Below, piece by piece: positions 46,543 to 55,252 of a DNA stretch of 64,000 nt. The notes below the pieces were generated by a model. The model saw only the letters and a list, made by a program, of their open reading frames with translations. It had not been told where the DNA came from and searched no databases. The number at the start of each line of letters is the position of its first letter. The stretch's first letter is position 1. This DNA is from Deltaproteobacteria bacterium (GTDB lineage Bacteria; JAMCPX01): NCBI GenBank assembly GCA_023382265.1, contig JAMCPX010000022.1, positions 1 to 64,000 of the forward strand, in the 5' to 3' direction. The position numbers and the translations under genes are program-made.

Positions 46543-47469
46543 ATGAATAAGAAAAAAAGAATTACTGTTTTAGTTATTCCGGATGGGACTGAAAAGACAA
46601 AGCGGTTTTCAATAAGTATTGGTATTATTAAGGCGGTTGTTCTGGTAATCGGTATTATCGGTATATCCTTTTTAACTTTAATTTACAGTGTATTCGATCA
46701 ACAATATCGGTCGCACGAGTTGTTTAAAACGAAGAAATTGGTAGTAGAACAGAATAATCAGATCATGAACTTTTCAAACAAGATACAGGATTTACAATCA
46801 AGGCTCGAATCCTTGCAGCAGTTGGATATGAAGATCAGGATCCTTGCGAACATAGAGAATCCAAGAACAAACAATAATACAACGTACAGCATGGGAGGTC
46901 CAACGCTTGACATGGGAGGCTATTCAATACCATCTTCCGATGTAAATAAGGGTATGCTCGTAAAAAAAATGAATATGGATATGAATGAGCTGCTTTCAAA
47001 AACAGGTATAGAGGAACAAAGCCTGCATCAGATATATGAGGGCATACTTGATAAAAAAGACATTTTACTTGCAACGCCTTCTATCTGGCCGGCAAGGGGA
47101 TGGATTACATCTCCATTTGGAATGCGTATCGATCCATTTACAGGTAAAAGGGCTCTTCATGAGGGTATCGACATTGCAACACAAACAGGTAATCCGGTTA
47201 TTGCACCCGCAAACGGTATTGTAACGCATGCAGGACCCGACGATGGGTTTGGGAACGCTGTAATTATTGATCACGGTTATGGGGTAACCACACTTTATGG
47301 TCATCTCAGCAGAGTTGACGTAAAAGTAGGACAGATAGTAAAAAGGGGCCAGTTAATTGGCAATATAGGAGATACGGGCATGTCAACTGGGCCGCATCTG
47401 CACTATCAAGTAATGATAAACGGCGTACCTGTAAATCCAATGCGATATCTGATCGGCTCAAGCCAATAA
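46543..47469 (+). CDS. M23 family peptidoglycan endopeptidase
   Basis: 308 aa. Short cytoplasmic N-terminus, one membrane helix (residues about 25-48), then a coiled coil (LVVEQNNQIMNFSNKIQDLQ), a linker, and a C-terminal LytM domain with all zinc ligands: GKRALHEGIDIA (H and D of HxxxD), YGHLSRVDVKVGQ and GPHLHYQVMING (HxH). The domain is catalytically intact. It cuts peptide cross-links of peptidoglycan. The coiled coil resembles MepM/NlpD/EnvC-type proteins. FtsEX lies 9 kb away, not adjacent. AAAGGA precedes the ATG. Confidence 0.93.
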   Translation: MNKKKRITVLVIPDGTEKTKRFSISIGIIKAVVLVIGIIGISFLTLIYSVFDQQYRSHELFKTKKLVVEQNNQIMNFSNKIQDLQSRLESLQQLDMKIRILANIENPRTNNNTTYSMGGPTLDMGGYSIPSSDVNKGMLVKKMNMDMNELLSKTGIEEQSLHQIYEGILDKKDILLATPSIWPARGWITSPFGMRIDPFTGKRALHEGIDIATQTGNPVIAPANGIVTHAGPDDGFGNAVIIDHGYGVTTLYGHLSRVDVKVGQIVKRGQLIGNIGDTGMSTGPHLHYQVMINGVPVNPMRYLIGSSQ

Positions 47470-47478
47470 TTTTTTTGC

Positions 47479-48075
47479 ATGTATGTAAGAAAAGACAGCT
47501 ATTACAGGCTTGCAAAGCAAAAAGGCTACAGATCAAGAGCCTCTTTTAAGCTGCAGCAGCTTAACAATTCTTATAAGATCATAAACAAAAACGATCTTGT
47601 GCTTGATATCGGTGCCTCACCAGGCGGATGGATGCAGGTCATACTTGAACTCATAGGTGCAAAAGGGGTTGTAGTTGGTATTGATCTGCTTGATGTACAA
47701 CCGCTAAACCATAAAAATTCGTTCTTTTTGAAAGGCGATATTCTTGAACCGGGAATCAGGGAAAAGGCACTTTCAAAAATAGCCAATAAAAAATTCGATG
47801 CTATAGTATCGGATCTGTCCGTTAATCTTTCAGGAAATACCGATACTGATATCTATAGGAATTTTTCGCTGGTAAAAAATATCATCGGATTTTTAAACGA
47901 ACTTTTAAAATCAAACGGGAACTTTCTCATAAAATTGTTTTACAGTACAGAGCTAAAACCTTATTTAAAAGAGATAGAGCACCTCTTCAAATCGGTTTAT
48001 ATTACAAAACCGGACGCATCCCGCAACTCGTCTTCAGAACTATACATGATCGGCAAAGGATTTAAAATTGAGTGA
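47479..48075 (+). CDS. rlmE: 23S rRNA 2'-O-ribose methyltransferase RlmE (FtsJ/RrmJ)
   Basis: 198 aa. Methylates U2552 of 23S rRNA with SAM. Motifs: YRSRASFKLQQLN (catalytic Lys), VLDIGASPGGWMQV (SAM loop), VVGIDLL, IVSDLSVNLSGNTDTD (catalytic Asp), NFLIKLF (Lys) and SSELYMIGKG (Glu). The K-D-K-E tetrad is complete. Its heat-shock link in E. coli (ftsJ) is not reflected here. The start is nine bases after the M23 stop. Confidence 0.95.
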   Translation: MYVRKDSYYRLAKQKGYRSRASFKLQQLNNSYKIINKNDLVLDIGASPGGWMQVILELIGAKGVVVGIDLLDVQPLNHKNSFFLKGDILEPGIREKALSKIANKKFDAIVSDLSVNLSGNTDTDIYRNFSLVKNIIGFLNELLKSNGNFLIKLFYSTELKPYLKEIEHLFKSVYITKPDASRNSSSELYMIGKGFKIE

Positions 48076-48799
48076 AAAGATCCTTCTTATGCACGGGCTT
48101 TCGGGTACCCCCGACGATATGGTTTATTTAGCAGAAAGGCTTAAAAAACCGGGTTATGATATAATAAACATAACACTTCCCGGACACGCTAAAAATCCGG
48201 AGGCATTATTGCCGGTAACCATGGAGGATTGGATAAATGCCGTTTTCGAGCAGATCATGCGCATTGATGACGGAGTATGCCTTATAGGTCAATCTATGGG
48301 TGCTTTAATAGCCGTACATGCGGCTTATATCTTTAAAGACAGGATAAAAAGCATAATCCTCCTTGCGCCTGCTATAAAACTTTACGGCATCTTCAACAGG
48401 ATATTTATGCATGCTCTCTATGTATATGGAAGTCTGTTCCATATACCCGAATTATATTACAGTAAGAAAAACGGCAGCGACATAGCAGATAACCATGTAA
48501 AGACCGCTTACAATGGCTATAAAAAGATACCCTTAAAAGCATTGTTTGAATTTGAAAGATTAAGAAGGCTTGCATATAAGGAACTGAAACACATCACCTG
48601 CCCCATCCTTACAATATACTCGCAGCAGGATCATACGATATCTAAAGATGCGGGCATTACAATTATTAAACTTGCGGATTCCGAGATAAAAAGCTCTATT
48701 GTTCTCAGAAGACCTTATCATGTCATATCAATCGATCTTGATAAAGAACAGGCTGCTGATAACATACTGCATTTTTTGGATTATAAGAGCAAATCATAG
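48068..48799 (+). CDS. alpha/beta hydrolase (carboxylesterase-like)
   Basis: 243 aa from TTG 48068, overlapping the rlmE end, with AAAGGA seven bases upstream. Catalytic Ser in CLIGQSMGALIAV (G-x-S-x-G), Asp in IYSQQDHTISK and His in RRPYHVISID. The N-terminal LMHGLSGTPDDM loop matches monoacylglycerol-lipase/carboxylesterase (Est30-like) proteins. Substrate unknown. The stop codon abuts the purB stop from the opposite strand with no bases between. Confidence 0.88.
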   Translation: MSEKILLMHGLSGTPDDMVYLAERLKKPGYDIINITLPGHAKNPEALLPVTMEDWINAVFEQIMRIDDGVCLIGQSMGALIAVHAAYIFKDRIKSIILLAPAIKLYGIFNRIFMHALYVYGSLFHIPELYYSKKNGSDIADNHVKTAYNGYKKIPLKALFEFERLRRLAYKELKHITCPILTIYSQQDHTISKDAGITIIKLADSEIKSSIVLRRPYHVISIDLDKEQAADNILHFLDYKSKS

Positions 48800-50095
48800 T
48801 TACCCTCCAAACACCTGTTTATAAATATGATCAATGTGTTTTAAATGACTTTCTATCCCAAGCATTTGTTCTATGTCTGAATGTTTTAGAAGTCTCGACA
48901 CATTTTCATCTGTTGAGAGCACCTCTACAAAATCCTTTCCACTATCAAATGCACTAAAAGCACATCTTTGAACCATTGCATAAGCGTCTTCTCTTGAAAG
49001 TCCTTTATCAATAAGCGCAAGCATGATCTTTTCAGAATCATACAAGCCTTTTGTCATATCAAGATTTGCCCGCATCCTGTCCTCATGCACAACAAGATTA
49101 TCAACAAGCCATGTAACCCTTGCAAGCATAAAATCAATAAGTATGGTTGCATCTGGAGCTATAACCCGTTCTACAGAAGAATGGCTTATATCACGTTCAT
49201 GCCACAATGGTACGTCTTCAAGTGCAGCAATAAGGTATGACCTTACCACCCTTGAAAGTCCTGTAATATTTTCAGAAAGTATCGGGTTTCGCTTATGAGG
49301 CATAGCGGATGAGCCTTTCTGTCCTTCCGTAAAATATTCTTCCGCTTCTCTAACTTCTGTCCGCTGAAGATGTCTGACCTCTATTGCTATCCGCTCCATG
49401 CTTGCTGCGAGTATGGCAAGCGCTGAAAAGTATTCTGCATGTCTGTCCCTTGCAATCACCTGCGTTGATACGGGATCAACATTTAATCCAAGCTTATCGC
49501 ATGCATAAGCCTCTATAAAGGGATCAAGATTCCCGTAGGTGCCGACAGCACCTTTTATTTTACCATACCTTACATTTTCTATTGCCCTTTCGAATCTTAT
49601 TCTATTCCGTTTCATTTCCTCGTACCATGATACAAACTTCAAACCAAACACTATGGGCTCTGCATGAATACCATGCGTCCTTCCAATCATGGGTAATGAT
49701 CTGTACTTGTACGCCTTTTCCTTCAATACCGCTAATAGATTATCAATATCGTTAAGAATCAGTTTACCCGCATTGATAAGCTGAATTGCAAATGCCGTAT
49801 CAAGCACGTCCGACGACGTAAGCCCTATGTGTATGTACTTGGCATCCTCCCCCACCCTCTCTTTCACAGCAGTTAAAAATGCTATTACATCATGCTTTAC
49901 AACAAGCTCTATTTCATCCACCTTTCTTGTATCAAAACCTGCCTTTGCCTTTATCTTTTCAAAAGATGACTGCGGGATTTTTTTTGTTTTTGCGTATGCT
50001 TCACACACGGCAAGCTCAACATCCAGCCATGCCTTATATTTAGCATCATTAGTCCACATATCACTGCATTCTTTTCTACTGTACCTTTTAATCAT
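48800..50095 (-). CDS. purB: adenylosuccinate lyase
   Basis: 431 aa. Cleaves SAICAR and adenylosuccinate in purine synthesis. HIGLTSSDVLDTAFAIQ, the SSAMPHKRNPILSENITGL signature with the Ser loop, and TEVREAEEYFTEGQKGSSAM are visible. Gene order fba-pyk-purB on one strand with gaps of about 2 and 50 nt suggests an operon. Confidence 0.96.
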   Translation of the reverse strand: MIKRYSRKECSDMWTNDAKYKAWLDVELAVCEAYAKTKKIPQSSFEKIKAKAGFDTRKVDEIELVVKHDVIAFLTAVKERVGEDAKYIHIGLTSSDVLDTAFAIQLINAGKLILNDIDNLLAVLKEKAYKYRSLPMIGRTHGIHAEPIVFGLKFVSWYEEMKRNRIRFERAIENVRYGKIKGAVGTYGNLDPFIEAYACDKLGLNVDPVSTQVIARDRHAEYFSALAILAASMERIAIEVRHLQRTEVREAEEYFTEGQKGSSAMPHKRNPILSENITGLSRVVRSYLIAALEDVPLWHERDISHSSVERVIAPDATILIDFMLARVTWLVDNLVVHEDRMRANLDMTKGLYDSEKIMLALIDKGLSREDAYAMVQRCAFSAFDSGKDFVEVLSTDENVSRLLKHSDIEQMLGIESHLKHIDHIYKQVFGG

Positions 50096-50116
50096 ACACG
50101 TTTCCCTTTCCTGTAT

Positions 50117-51547
50117 TTATATTTTCTTTTTTATCTTTAACACCTCTACCATGTTCGTAGAACCGGGCTCCGAGTTTGTTGAAGATGCCACAAAAACGAT
50201 ACTATCATTATTTTTTACAAGCCGCCTTCTTGTAAGATATCTTATCGCATCTTTAATAAGTAAAGTGGAATTCTGTTTTAATTTCATCTGCATTGAATAA
50301 ACACCCCACCATAAACTTGCGCGATTTACAATCAAAGATGAAGGCGTAAACGTGATTATTCTTGATTTTGGCCTGAGTCTCGAGATCCTTATCGCACTTG
50401 CACCTGTCCTTGAAAATACCACAATAACGGGGCTTTCAAGCTTATCCGCCATACTACATGCTGCAACGCTAACCGCATCATATATATTATTAACGGCACT
50501 GTTATCAGAGCCCTGATCAAGCCATTCTTTGTACGGAAGAACCTGCGCGGTTCTGGTCAATACGTCATCCATTATCCGGACAGATTCCTGTGCATATTTT
50601 CCGATCGCTGTCTCCGCTGACAGCATAACAGCATCGCTACCTTGATAAACCGCTTCTGCAACATCGCTAACCTCTGCCCTTGTTGGCAACGGGTTTTCTA
50701 TCATACTTTCAAGCATCTGTGTTGCTGTAATAACCGGCTTTCCATACATCCTGCTTAATGACACGATCCTGCGCTGGGCAATAGGTACATCGGCCAAAGG
50801 TATCTCGACCCCCAAATCTCCGCGCGCTACCATTACCCCATCGGACGCCTTAATAATCTCTTCAAGGTTTGTCAATGCCTCGTGCTTTTCAATCTTCGCT
50901 ACTATAAATATATCTTTATACCCGTAATCTTTTGTTTTTTTTCTTATTAGTCCAATGTCATTTGCACTCCTTACAAATGATACCGCCACCATATCTATCC
51001 CGTGACTTAATCCGAATTTTAAAGATTTTAAATCCTCTCTCGTTACCGACGGCGTGTTAAGAATAACTCCCGGGACATTTATTCCTTTACCGGAACTGAG
51101 CGGCCCTCCATGTTCTACTCTGCATTGCACCTGGATACCTGTCACACCCGTTACACTTAATCTAATAGCACCATCATTTAAAAATATCTTATTACCCTTT
51201 TTTACATCTCTTGATAGACCGCTGTATGTTATATTGATAATATGATTTGAGATGTCTGCCTTTTCCGGAGAGAGAATAATAAATTCTCTGTCTTTTAACA
51301 CCACACCTTTACCGATATCACCTACCCTGATCTTCGGTCCCGGTAGGTCCTGCAGTATTGCTATGTGTTTACCCGTATCGGTGGAAACGGTTCGTATATT
51401 CTTTATCCATTTCTTAAAAGTGGCGTAACTCCCATGCGAGAAATTCAACCTCGCCACATCCATACCCGATTTGGCAAGCCCTGTAATCGCATGCATATCT
51501 CCTGAAGCAGGTCCTATTGTACACACAATTTTTGTCTTTCTTTCCAT
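50117..51547 (-). CDS. pyk: pyruvate kinase
   Basis: 476 aa from ATG 51547, two bases after the fba stop; an ATG nine bases earlier overlaps it. TIM barrel with RKTKIVCTIGPASG, ARLNFSHG, VMVARGDLGVEIP (Mg/Lys/Asp), PVITATQMLESMIENPLPTR and AEVSDVAEAVYQGSDAVMLS. Followed by an allosteric C-domain with the effector-site segment (VVFSRTGASAIRISRLRPKS). Converts PEP and ADP to pyruvate and ATP. Confidence 0.97.
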   Translation of the reverse strand: MERKTKIVCTIGPASGDMHAITGLAKSGMDVARLNFSHGSYATFKKWIKNIRTVSTDTGKHIAILQDLPGPKIRVGDIGKGVVLKDREFIILSPEKADISNHIINITYSGLSRDVKKGNKIFLNDGAIRLSVTGVTGIQVQCRVEHGGPLSSGKGINVPGVILNTPSVTREDLKSLKFGLSHGIDMVAVSFVRSANDIGLIRKKTKDYGYKDIFIVAKIEKHEALTNLEEIIKASDGVMVARGDLGVEIPLADVPIAQRRIVSLSRMYGKPVITATQMLESMIENPLPTRAEVSDVAEAVYQGSDAVMLSAETAIGKYAQESVRIMDDVLTRTAQVLPYKEWLDQGSDNSAVNNIYDAVSVAACSMADKLESPVIVVFSRTGASAIRISRLRPKSRIITFTPSSLIVNRASLWWGVYSMQMKLKQNSTLLIKDAIRYLTRRRLVKNNDSIVFVASSTNSEPGSTNMVEVLKIKKKI

Positions 51548-51549
51548 AT

Positions 51550-52473
51550 CTAACATTTCCCTGATGAGCCAAAAACTCCTATTCTGTTAAGCACCATATC
51601 TTTTACTGCTTGCCTCCCAGCACCAAGGATCTCTCTGAGATCAAAAACCCCGGGATGCGTATTAAGTTCTTTTCTAATAGCCGTTGTAAAGGATAATCTG
51701 AGATCGGTATCCGTGTTTATCTTGGATATACCTCTTCTTATTGCCTGGCTCATGATATCATCGGGTACACCCTTTGCACCCTGAATCATTGCACCGTATC
51801 GGTTAGCCTCTTCTATAATATGCTGCGGAACGCTCGAAGCGCCATGTAATACAAGCGGGATGTCAAGAAGTCTTGCTACGGTTTCAAGCCTGTTCAGATC
51901 AAGCTTTGGCTCTCCCTTGAACTTAAATGCACCGTGCGATGTACCGATTGCAGTCGCGAGTGCATCAACACCCGTTTCGTTTACGAATTTCAGTGCCTGT
52001 TCCGGAACAACAAGGCTTGAGTCTGCCTCATCTACATTTAATCTATCCTCTATGCCTCTCAGCCTTCCGAGTTCCGCCTCAACAGAAACACCAACAGTAT
52101 GTGAGATCGTTACAACCTCTTTTGTCAAGACAATATTCTCTTCAAAAGGCTTATCCGACGCATCTATCATTACAGAGGTATATCCGTGCCTTATTGCCGT
52201 CATTATGGTATTAAGGGATTTCCCGTGATCAAGATGAAGCGCAACATCTACGTGTGCCTTTTCTGCCGCAGTTATGCCTATAGCAGCAAGATACTCTATG
52301 CCTGCATACTCAATAGCCCCTTCCGTTGTTTGAATGATCACCGGAGAATGGGCATCCTCTGCTGCATCAATAATACCCTGAAGCATTTCAAGGTTCACAA
52401 AGTTAAATGCACCAACTGCGTAGCCGTTTCCCTTTGCATGTGTTAGAATATGTTTCAGATTAACGAGTGCCAT
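51550..52473 (-). CDS. fba: class II fructose-bisphosphate aldolase
   Basis: 307 aa from ATG 52473 (MALVNL), since AAGGAG is spaced six bases from it but abuts an earlier ATG at 52479. Zinc ligands: LHLDHGKSL (first His), the later HGA segment of LVLHGASSVP, and FKFKGEP...GTSHGAFKF. TDTDLRLSFTTAIR is the family's active-site end. Cleaves fructose-1,6-bisphosphate; placed ahead of pyk, so a glycolytic pair. Confidence 0.95.
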   Translation of the reverse strand: MALVNLKHILTHAKGNGYAVGAFNFVNLEMLQGIIDAAEDAHSPVIIQTTEGAIEYAGIEYLAAIGITAAEKAHVDVALHLDHGKSLNTIMTAIRHGYTSVMIDASDKPFEENIVLTKEVVTISHTVGVSVEAELGRLRGIEDRLNVDEADSSLVVPEQALKFVNETGVDALATAIGTSHGAFKFKGEPKLDLNRLETVARLLDIPLVLHGASSVPQHIIEEANRYGAMIQGAKGVPDDIMSQAIRRGISKINTDTDLRLSFTTAIRKELNTHPGVFDLREILGAGRQAVKDMVLNRIGVFGSSGKC

Positions 52474-52656
52474 CAGCATCTCCTTTTACGAGTTTTATAC
52501 AACAAAGGAATAACCGGTTCAAGGATTCTTGTATAACCAAAAAATTACGCTGGAAAGCCGGAGCTAACGGTTACTGGCAAACCTATCATCCGTTTATCAA
52601 TCCATTTCACATTTCAATACGCTTTTCAATTTTAAACGACACGCACGATTTATACC

Positions 52657-52685
52657 TTGAAACCTTATTGATTCTGTTGTAAAAT
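52657..52685 (+). promoter_or_regulatory. strong sigma-70 promoter of the mnmA-ftsEX operon
   Basis: TTGAAA (52657-52662), a 17-nt spacer, then TAAAAT (52680-52685). The mnmA ATG is only 11 nt downstream of the -10, so the start point (about 52692) leaves a leader of three to five bases or none. Confidence 0.65.
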
Positions 52686-52695
52686 ATTTTTCGGT

Positions 52696-53769
52696 ATGAA
52701 GATAAACAATGAAAAGAGTGTTATTGTAGGAATGAGCGGCGGAGTGGATAGCTCTGTCACCGCACTTTTACTCAAAGAGCAGGGCTATAGGATAAGGGGT
52801 GTGGCCCTTAAACTATGGGCTTACAACTCAGAGAACCCATGCTGTTCTTTAAAAGATCTTCATGATGCAGAGATAATATCAAAACAGCTCGGCATCGAAT
52901 TTGAGATAATAGATATGCGGGATCAATTTAGAGATAATGTTGTTGATTACTATACAAGAGAACTCGTGTCGGGCAGAACGCCGAATCCATGTATTTTTTG
53001 TAATGACAGGCTAAAGTTTGGTTTGCTGCTTGATTACGCATTAAAAAACAACTTTGATTATGTAGCGACTGGCCATTATGCAAGGGTTGAGTATGATGGT
53101 GTTAAGTATAAACTTTTGAAAGGTATTGATCTTAACAAGGATCAGTCTTATTTTCTTTTTATGCTTGATCAGAACAGGCTTGCGAAAACATTATTTCCCA
53201 TCGGCCGGCTTGATAAAACAGGTGTAAGAAAACTGGCGCAAGAATCCGAACTTATAACATGTGCTAAGGATGACAGCCAGGAGCTGTGTTTTTTGCCGTC
53301 AGGCGGTATTGATGAGTTTTTAAGTGAATACACAAATATAGAAGTACATAGTGGTGAAATTGTAAACACAAAAGGCTTGACTATGGGTAAACATAGGGGT
53401 TTACCATTTTACACAATAGGGCAGAGAAAAGGTATAGGGGTGTATGGCTTAAAGCCTGTTTATGTGGTAGATATAGATGGGAAAGGCAATAAAATAGTGG
53501 TTGATGATGAAGTAAAACTTATGAGAGATACTTTTACAGTAAGTGCTGTTAACTGGATAGCCGGAGAAGAACCCTTATTACCATTGCATGCCGATGTCAG
53601 GATAAGATACAGGCATAAGGAATCAAGGGCATTGATTGATAAAGATCGAGACAGGCTGATAGTAAAATTTGAAAAACCTCAAAGGGCTATTACACCCGGT
53701 CAGGCTGCTGTATTTTATTATGATTCTGAGGTTTTAGGAGGAGGCTGGATATGGGAAGTTCTAAATTAG
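52696..53769 (+). CDS. mnmA: tRNA-specific 2-thiouridylase MnmA
   Basis: 357 aa. Makes s2U34 in tRNA for Lys, Glu and Gln. PP-loop GMSGGVDSS at residues 12-20, PNPCIFCNDRLKF with Cys102 (and Cys99 as neighbour), and the second catalytic Cys198 in DDSQELCFLP. C-terminal beta domains present (FYTIGQRKGIGVYG). It needs a sulfur relay; a rhodanese follows with a 19-nt overlap, which suggests a direct supply. No ribosome site precedes the ATG, consistent with a leaderless or very short leader transcript. Confidence 0.97.
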   Translation: MKINNEKSVIVGMSGGVDSSVTALLLKEQGYRIRGVALKLWAYNSENPCCSLKDLHDAEIISKQLGIEFEIIDMRDQFRDNVVDYYTRELVSGRTPNPCIFCNDRLKFGLLLDYALKNNFDYVATGHYARVEYDGVKYKLLKGIDLNKDQSYFLFMLDQNRLAKTLFPIGRLDKTGVRKLAQESELITCAKDDSQELCFLPSGGIDEFLSEYTNIEVHSGEIVNTKGLTMGKHRGLPFYTIGQRKGIGVYGLKPVYVVDIDGKGNKIVVDDEVKLMRDTFTVSAVNWIAGEEPLLPLHADVRIRYRHKESRALIDKDRDRLIVKFEKPQRAITPGQAAVFYYDSEVLGGGWIWEVLN

Positions 53770-54257
53770 ATTTTAACAATTCATGGAAGACCGTTATTTT
53801 TACGACAATAGGTATTTACCTGGCGGCATTTATACTCGGTATAATCCTTCATGCCCAGGGGAGTAACTCCGACGTAAAGCAGATGCTTCCGGAAAGCTAT
53901 GTACAATCTATCACTTCATTGAAAACGATTTCCATAGAGGATGCGTATAATGATTTTACCGGCAAAAAGGCTGTGTTCATAGATGCGCGTGATAACGCAG
54001 AGTACGTTGAAGGACATATAAAGGGTGCGATCAACATACCTTATGATAAATTTGGCGAGTACTACCAAAAAAATGAAGGCATGTTACCCAAGGGCCGGAT
54101 CTTAATCACATACTGCCACGGGATTGGCTGTGGATTGAGCGTGGATGTTGCAAAGCATCTCATAGCAATGGGATACATAAACGTTTATGTGTTAACCGAG
54201 GGTTGGCCAGGATGGGTTAGTGCTAATCTGCCAACATCTGTTGGAAAGGAGCCGTAA
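53751..54257 (+). CDS. membrane-anchored rhodanese-like protein
   Basis: 168 aa. One N-terminal membrane helix (residues about 13-34), then a single rhodanese domain with AVFIDARDNAEYVEGHIKGAINIP and the active loop ITYCHGIGCGLS, whose first Cys is the sulfur carrier. The active site may face the periplasm. It overlaps mnmA by 19 nt and precedes a MauE-like membrane protein. The combination of tRNA thiolase, rhodanese and redox membrane protein suggests sulfur or thiol chemistry, but no transfer partner is proven. Confidence 0.88.
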   Translation: MGSSKLDFNNSWKTVIFTTIGIYLAAFILGIILHAQGSNSDVKQMLPESYVQSITSLKTISIEDAYNDFTGKKAVFIDARDNAEYVEGHIKGAINIPYDKFGEYYQKNEGMLPKGRILITYCHGIGCGLSVDVAKHLIAMGYINVYVLTEGWPGWVSANLPTSVGKEP

Positions 54258-54258
54258 T

Positions 54259-54741
54259 ATGGAGAGAAGATGTATAATTAATTTTCAAATGTTAAGACCG
54301 GTTATTATTTTTGTATTAAGGATATTGCTCGGCGGTATATTTATTATAGCAGCTTATGGCAAGCTTTTGCATCCTCAATCACTGGAGTCGATTGTTGTCA
54401 ATTATAATATATTGCCGCTCTTTATGGCAAGATACTTTGCGTACGCTCTTCCGTGGGCTGAGCTTTTAGCAGGTATAATGCTCGTCCTTGGTATATTTAC
54501 AAGAGGTTCTGCCCTGGCTGTCGGCTTATTGTTGGCGGCGTTTATATTTGCTGTTTCTATAAACATATTCAGAGGCGTTTCAATGGATTGCGGCTGCTTT
54601 GATATCTTTGGCATGCATGAGAAAATAGGATCTGTTATAATAATAAGGGACATAATATTCTTTGTTGTTTCCGTATTTCTTGTTTATACGAGAGAGTTTA
54701 TATTCAGTATAGATAACTATCTTAAAAAATATTTCAAATAA
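54259..54741 (+). CDS. DoxX/MauE-like membrane protein
   Basis: 160 aa from ATG 54259, seven bases after AAAGGAG; the open frame runs upstream to 54220 without a site. Four hydrophobic helices; RILLGGIFIIAAYGKLLHPQ and YFAYALPWAELLAGIMLVLG are typical of the DoxX/MauE fold. A MDCGCFDIFG loop with two cysteines sits between helices 3 and 4, as in MauE-type proteins thought to help disulfide or thiol chemistry. Starts directly after the rhodanese stop. Confidence 0.8.
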   Translation: MERRCIINFQMLRPVIIFVLRILLGGIFIIAAYGKLLHPQSLESIVVNYNILPLFMARYFAYALPWAELLAGIMLVLGIFTRGSALAVGLLLAAFIFAVSINIFRGVSMDCGCFDIFGMHEKIGSVIIIRDIIFFVVSVFLVYTREFIFSIDNYLKKYFK

Positions 54742-55161
54742 ATGCTTTTAGGCCACAATCACAACATAGTTCATAAGGGTATAACATTTCATATTCAAAC
54801 AGAAGATAGCGGCATGGATAATCCGTATATAGTAACCCATCTGTTTATCGGCGGGAATATACTTGCTACCAAAAAGACCAGCTATCAGGACATTATTAAA
54901 ATTGATGGACTTGAGAAGATCGTTAATGATTTGATGAAAGACCAGCACAAAAAAATGATAATTGAACTCAGGGATGGTGTTTATGATTCTCACGAAATGA
55001 TCAAATCGCAACTTAATAACAATAAAGCCGCTGCTGCAGAACCGAAACAATCATCCGAAAAAATTCAAAGGGTAGAAGAGAACACAATAAATATTGACGA
55101 AACAAAGAATCTCGATGAGGTAATACTGGATTATCTGGTAGAGACGGCAGAAGAAAAATAA
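54742..55161 (+). CDS. conserved protein of unknown function (139 aa)
   Basis: Starts the base after the MauE-like gene ends. The N-terminal about 90 residues are compact: HNIVHKGITFHIQTEDSG, NPYIVTHLFIGGNILATKKT and IIELRDGVYDSHEMIKSQL. I recall similar short domains in deltaproteobacterial genomes, without known function. The C-terminal 45 residues are charged, low-complexity and probably disordered. No signal or membrane segment, so cytoplasmic. Confidence 0.6.
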   Translation: MLLGHNHNIVHKGITFHIQTEDSGMDNPYIVTHLFIGGNILATKKTSYQDIIKIDGLEKIVNDLMKDQHKKMIIELRDGVYDSHEMIKSQLNNNKAAAAEPKQSSEKIQRVEENTINIDETKNLDEVILDYLVETAEEK

Positions 55162-55162
55162 G

Positions 55163-55252
55163 ATGGAAGAAGGCTTGCAGGAAACCATCACACTTGATGA
55201 TAAGCCCGAACAAAAAACAATTGCTTTAAAGATTGATACCTTAAGAAAATGA
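55163..55252 (+). CDS. 29-aa ORF coupled to ftsE
   Basis: ATG 55163 to TGA 55252, whose stop overlaps the ftsE ATG as ATGA. Product MEEGLQETITLDDKPEQKTI plus a nine-residue tail. It begins one base after the previous stop. The tight overlaps favour a real coupled mini-gene, or a translational relay that brings ribosomes to ftsE, which has no ribosome site of its own. No family is recognised. Confidence 0.35.
   Translation: MEEGLQETITLDDKPEQKTIALKIDTLRK

Noticed and set aside
52467-52682. 71-codon + strand frame upstream of mnmA
   Set aside because: It covers the fba start region and the mnmA promoter. No ribosome site or family.
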